A stretch of DNA of 64,000 bases from Dendrocalamus latiflorus (lineage: Eukaryota; Streptophyta; Magnoliopsida; Poales; Poaceae): NCBI GenBank assembly GCA_017311315.1, contig CM029664.1:41957846-42021845 (forward strand), written 5' to 3'. Of this stretch, positions 63,249 through 64,000 are shown in pieces; within the stretch, counting starts at the first letter, position 1; every line of letters starts with the position of its first letter. Both the position numbers and the translations under genes were made by a program. The notes beneath the pieces are model-generated. The model was not told the origin of the DNA and ran no database searches. It was given only the letters and a program-made list of their open reading frames with translations.

Positions 63249-64000
63249 ATGTCTTCTTTTGCAGGCACCGTTTCTATTCCTCGTTGCCCGATGATCTTCG
63301 ATGGTCTCAATTATCAGGACTGGTTTCAGCACATGCACCTCGACATGCGTGGTCAGCGCCTTTGGGACTTTCTTGCTGGCGAGTTGCCTTGCCCGCCTCG
63401 TCCTACTCCTGCTGAGCTTGTACGCCCGAAGGATGCTTCCGAAGACACTCGTACAAAGGCTTCTGAGGCTTTTGAGGATGCCATGGAGACTTTTCAGACT
63501 CAGTATGTTGCTTACAAGACATGGATTGATGAAGATGCTCGTGCCTCAGCCGCTACGAGCCGTCTGGTGATTCCTTATACCTTGATGTTGTGCGACAAGA
63601 GCAGTCACTGCAGCAGGGAGATGCCACTGTGGATGAGTTTTATGCTCAGTTGTCTGCGATATGGCGTCAGATCGACTCTTTGGGGCCAGATGTTTGCCGC
63701 ACCTGTCAGTGTTGTCAGCGTCAGCAATCTCACATGAAGCTTCACCGCATCTACGACTTTTTGACACGTCTCCGGTCTGAGTTTGAGCGGACTCGGGCTC
63801 ACTTGCTGGCTCGTCACCCTCGTGTGACTTTGTTGGAGGCCCTTGCAGCTGTTCGTACTGAGGAGATTCAACTTCGTGGAGCGGGTCTGCTATCATCATC
63901 ATCACTTCCTTCGGTTTTGGTGGCTTCTCCAGCTTCTACAACCGTTGTGCCTTTGGTTACTCCTTCCTCAGTTGTGCCTTCACCAATGACAGCTGCTGTT
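63249..64000 (+). pseudogene. Copia gag (UBN2 type), frameshifted and cut by the window
   Basis: It opens MSSFAGTVSIPRCPMIFDGL followed by NYQDWFQHMHLDMRGQRLW, the usual Copia gag start, and stays open to about 63540. Further gag sequence (QEQSLQQGDATVDEFYAQLS, FLTRLRSEFERTRAHLLA) continues to the window end in another frame. A deletion with frameshift therefore lies near 63540-63590. Confidence 0.85.

Larger units (their letters stand above)
62634..64000 (+). mobile_element. Ty1/Copia element with very short LTR, cut by the window end
   Basis: A 132-bp LTR at 62634-62765 starts TGTTAGATATG and ends TATTTATAACA. It is followed immediately by the primer site TGGTATCAGAGCC. A GC-rich leader leads to gag at 63249. 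The element lies in the ASF1 intron in opposite orientation to ASF1. The right LTR is outside the window, so the target duplication cannot be checked. Confidence 0.88.

Noticed and set aside
1..64000. Prokaryotic-type systems (operons, CRISPR arrays, phage or defence islands)
   Set aside because: The window is plant nuclear DNA with spliced genes. All repeat arrays seen are transposon or intron tandem repeats without CRISPR-like spacing.

Overview
This is nuclear DNA from a grass (Poaceae). Spliced plant genes with canonical GT-AG introns sit in a dense matrix of grass-type transposons. These include a Sirevirus-type Copia element, a Helitron with gene fragments, MULE/hAT/PIF-type elements and a plant-mobile-domain element. 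Four conserved host genes lie on the minus strand: katanin p60 (1295-7076), D-glycerate 3-kinase (16103-22801), a MATE transporter (32103-43982) and the last exon of the histone chaperone ASF1 (62236-62574). From memory, the katanin and glycerate kinase orthologues are neighbours on rice chromosome 1, so the genic scaffold is probably syntenic; this should be checked. An intact tRNA-Asp(GTC) gene lies at 380-451.

Layout. 0-7.1 kb: tRNA-Asp and katanin (7 coding exons, 518 codons in frame), with an LTR-like insertion in one intron and a 77-bp triplication in another. 7.1-16 kb: MITEs, then a 4,415-bp element with 135-bp terminal inverted repeats and a 10-bp target duplication. It carries a broken multi-exon plant-mobile-domain gene. 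16-23 kb: glycerate kinase (12 coding exons). Its last intron holds a small LTR-type element that itself contains a MULE-type MITE, and another intron holds a captured HD-Zip I gene fragment. 23-32 kb: an LTR-like repeat, MITEs, a short hAT element, then a 4.6-kb non-autonomous Helitron carrying fragments of a p300/CBP-type acetyltransferase, PEX11 and cellulose synthase in one orientation. 32-44 kb: the MATE gene (7 coding exons, 487 aa). One intron is interrupted by a 6.6-kb Copia insertion with a palindromic structure. 44.6-47.7 kb: a decayed hAT transposon. 49.6-59.5 kb: a PIF/Harbinger-type Myb/SANT-like ORF whose first exon is split by a Sirevirus. 59.5-64 kb: intergenic DNA, the ASF1 3' exon and the start of another Copia element in the ASF1 intron.

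The most unusual structure is the Copia insertion at 32587-39169. It is one insertion (5-bp duplication ATAGA on both sides), but both ends are the U5 end of the LTR. The gag-integrase region is present twice, head to head, around a 48-bp spacer, and there is no 5' LTR. Both arms share the same stop codon and the same frameshift. This is what a folded-back, self-primed cDNA of a defective RNA would leave if it were integrated. The Helitron chimera and the plant-mobile-domain element, with its arrays of small hairpins, are the next most interesting. The host genes are unrelated in function (microtubule severing, photorespiration, transport, chromatin assembly) and share no operon-like logic.
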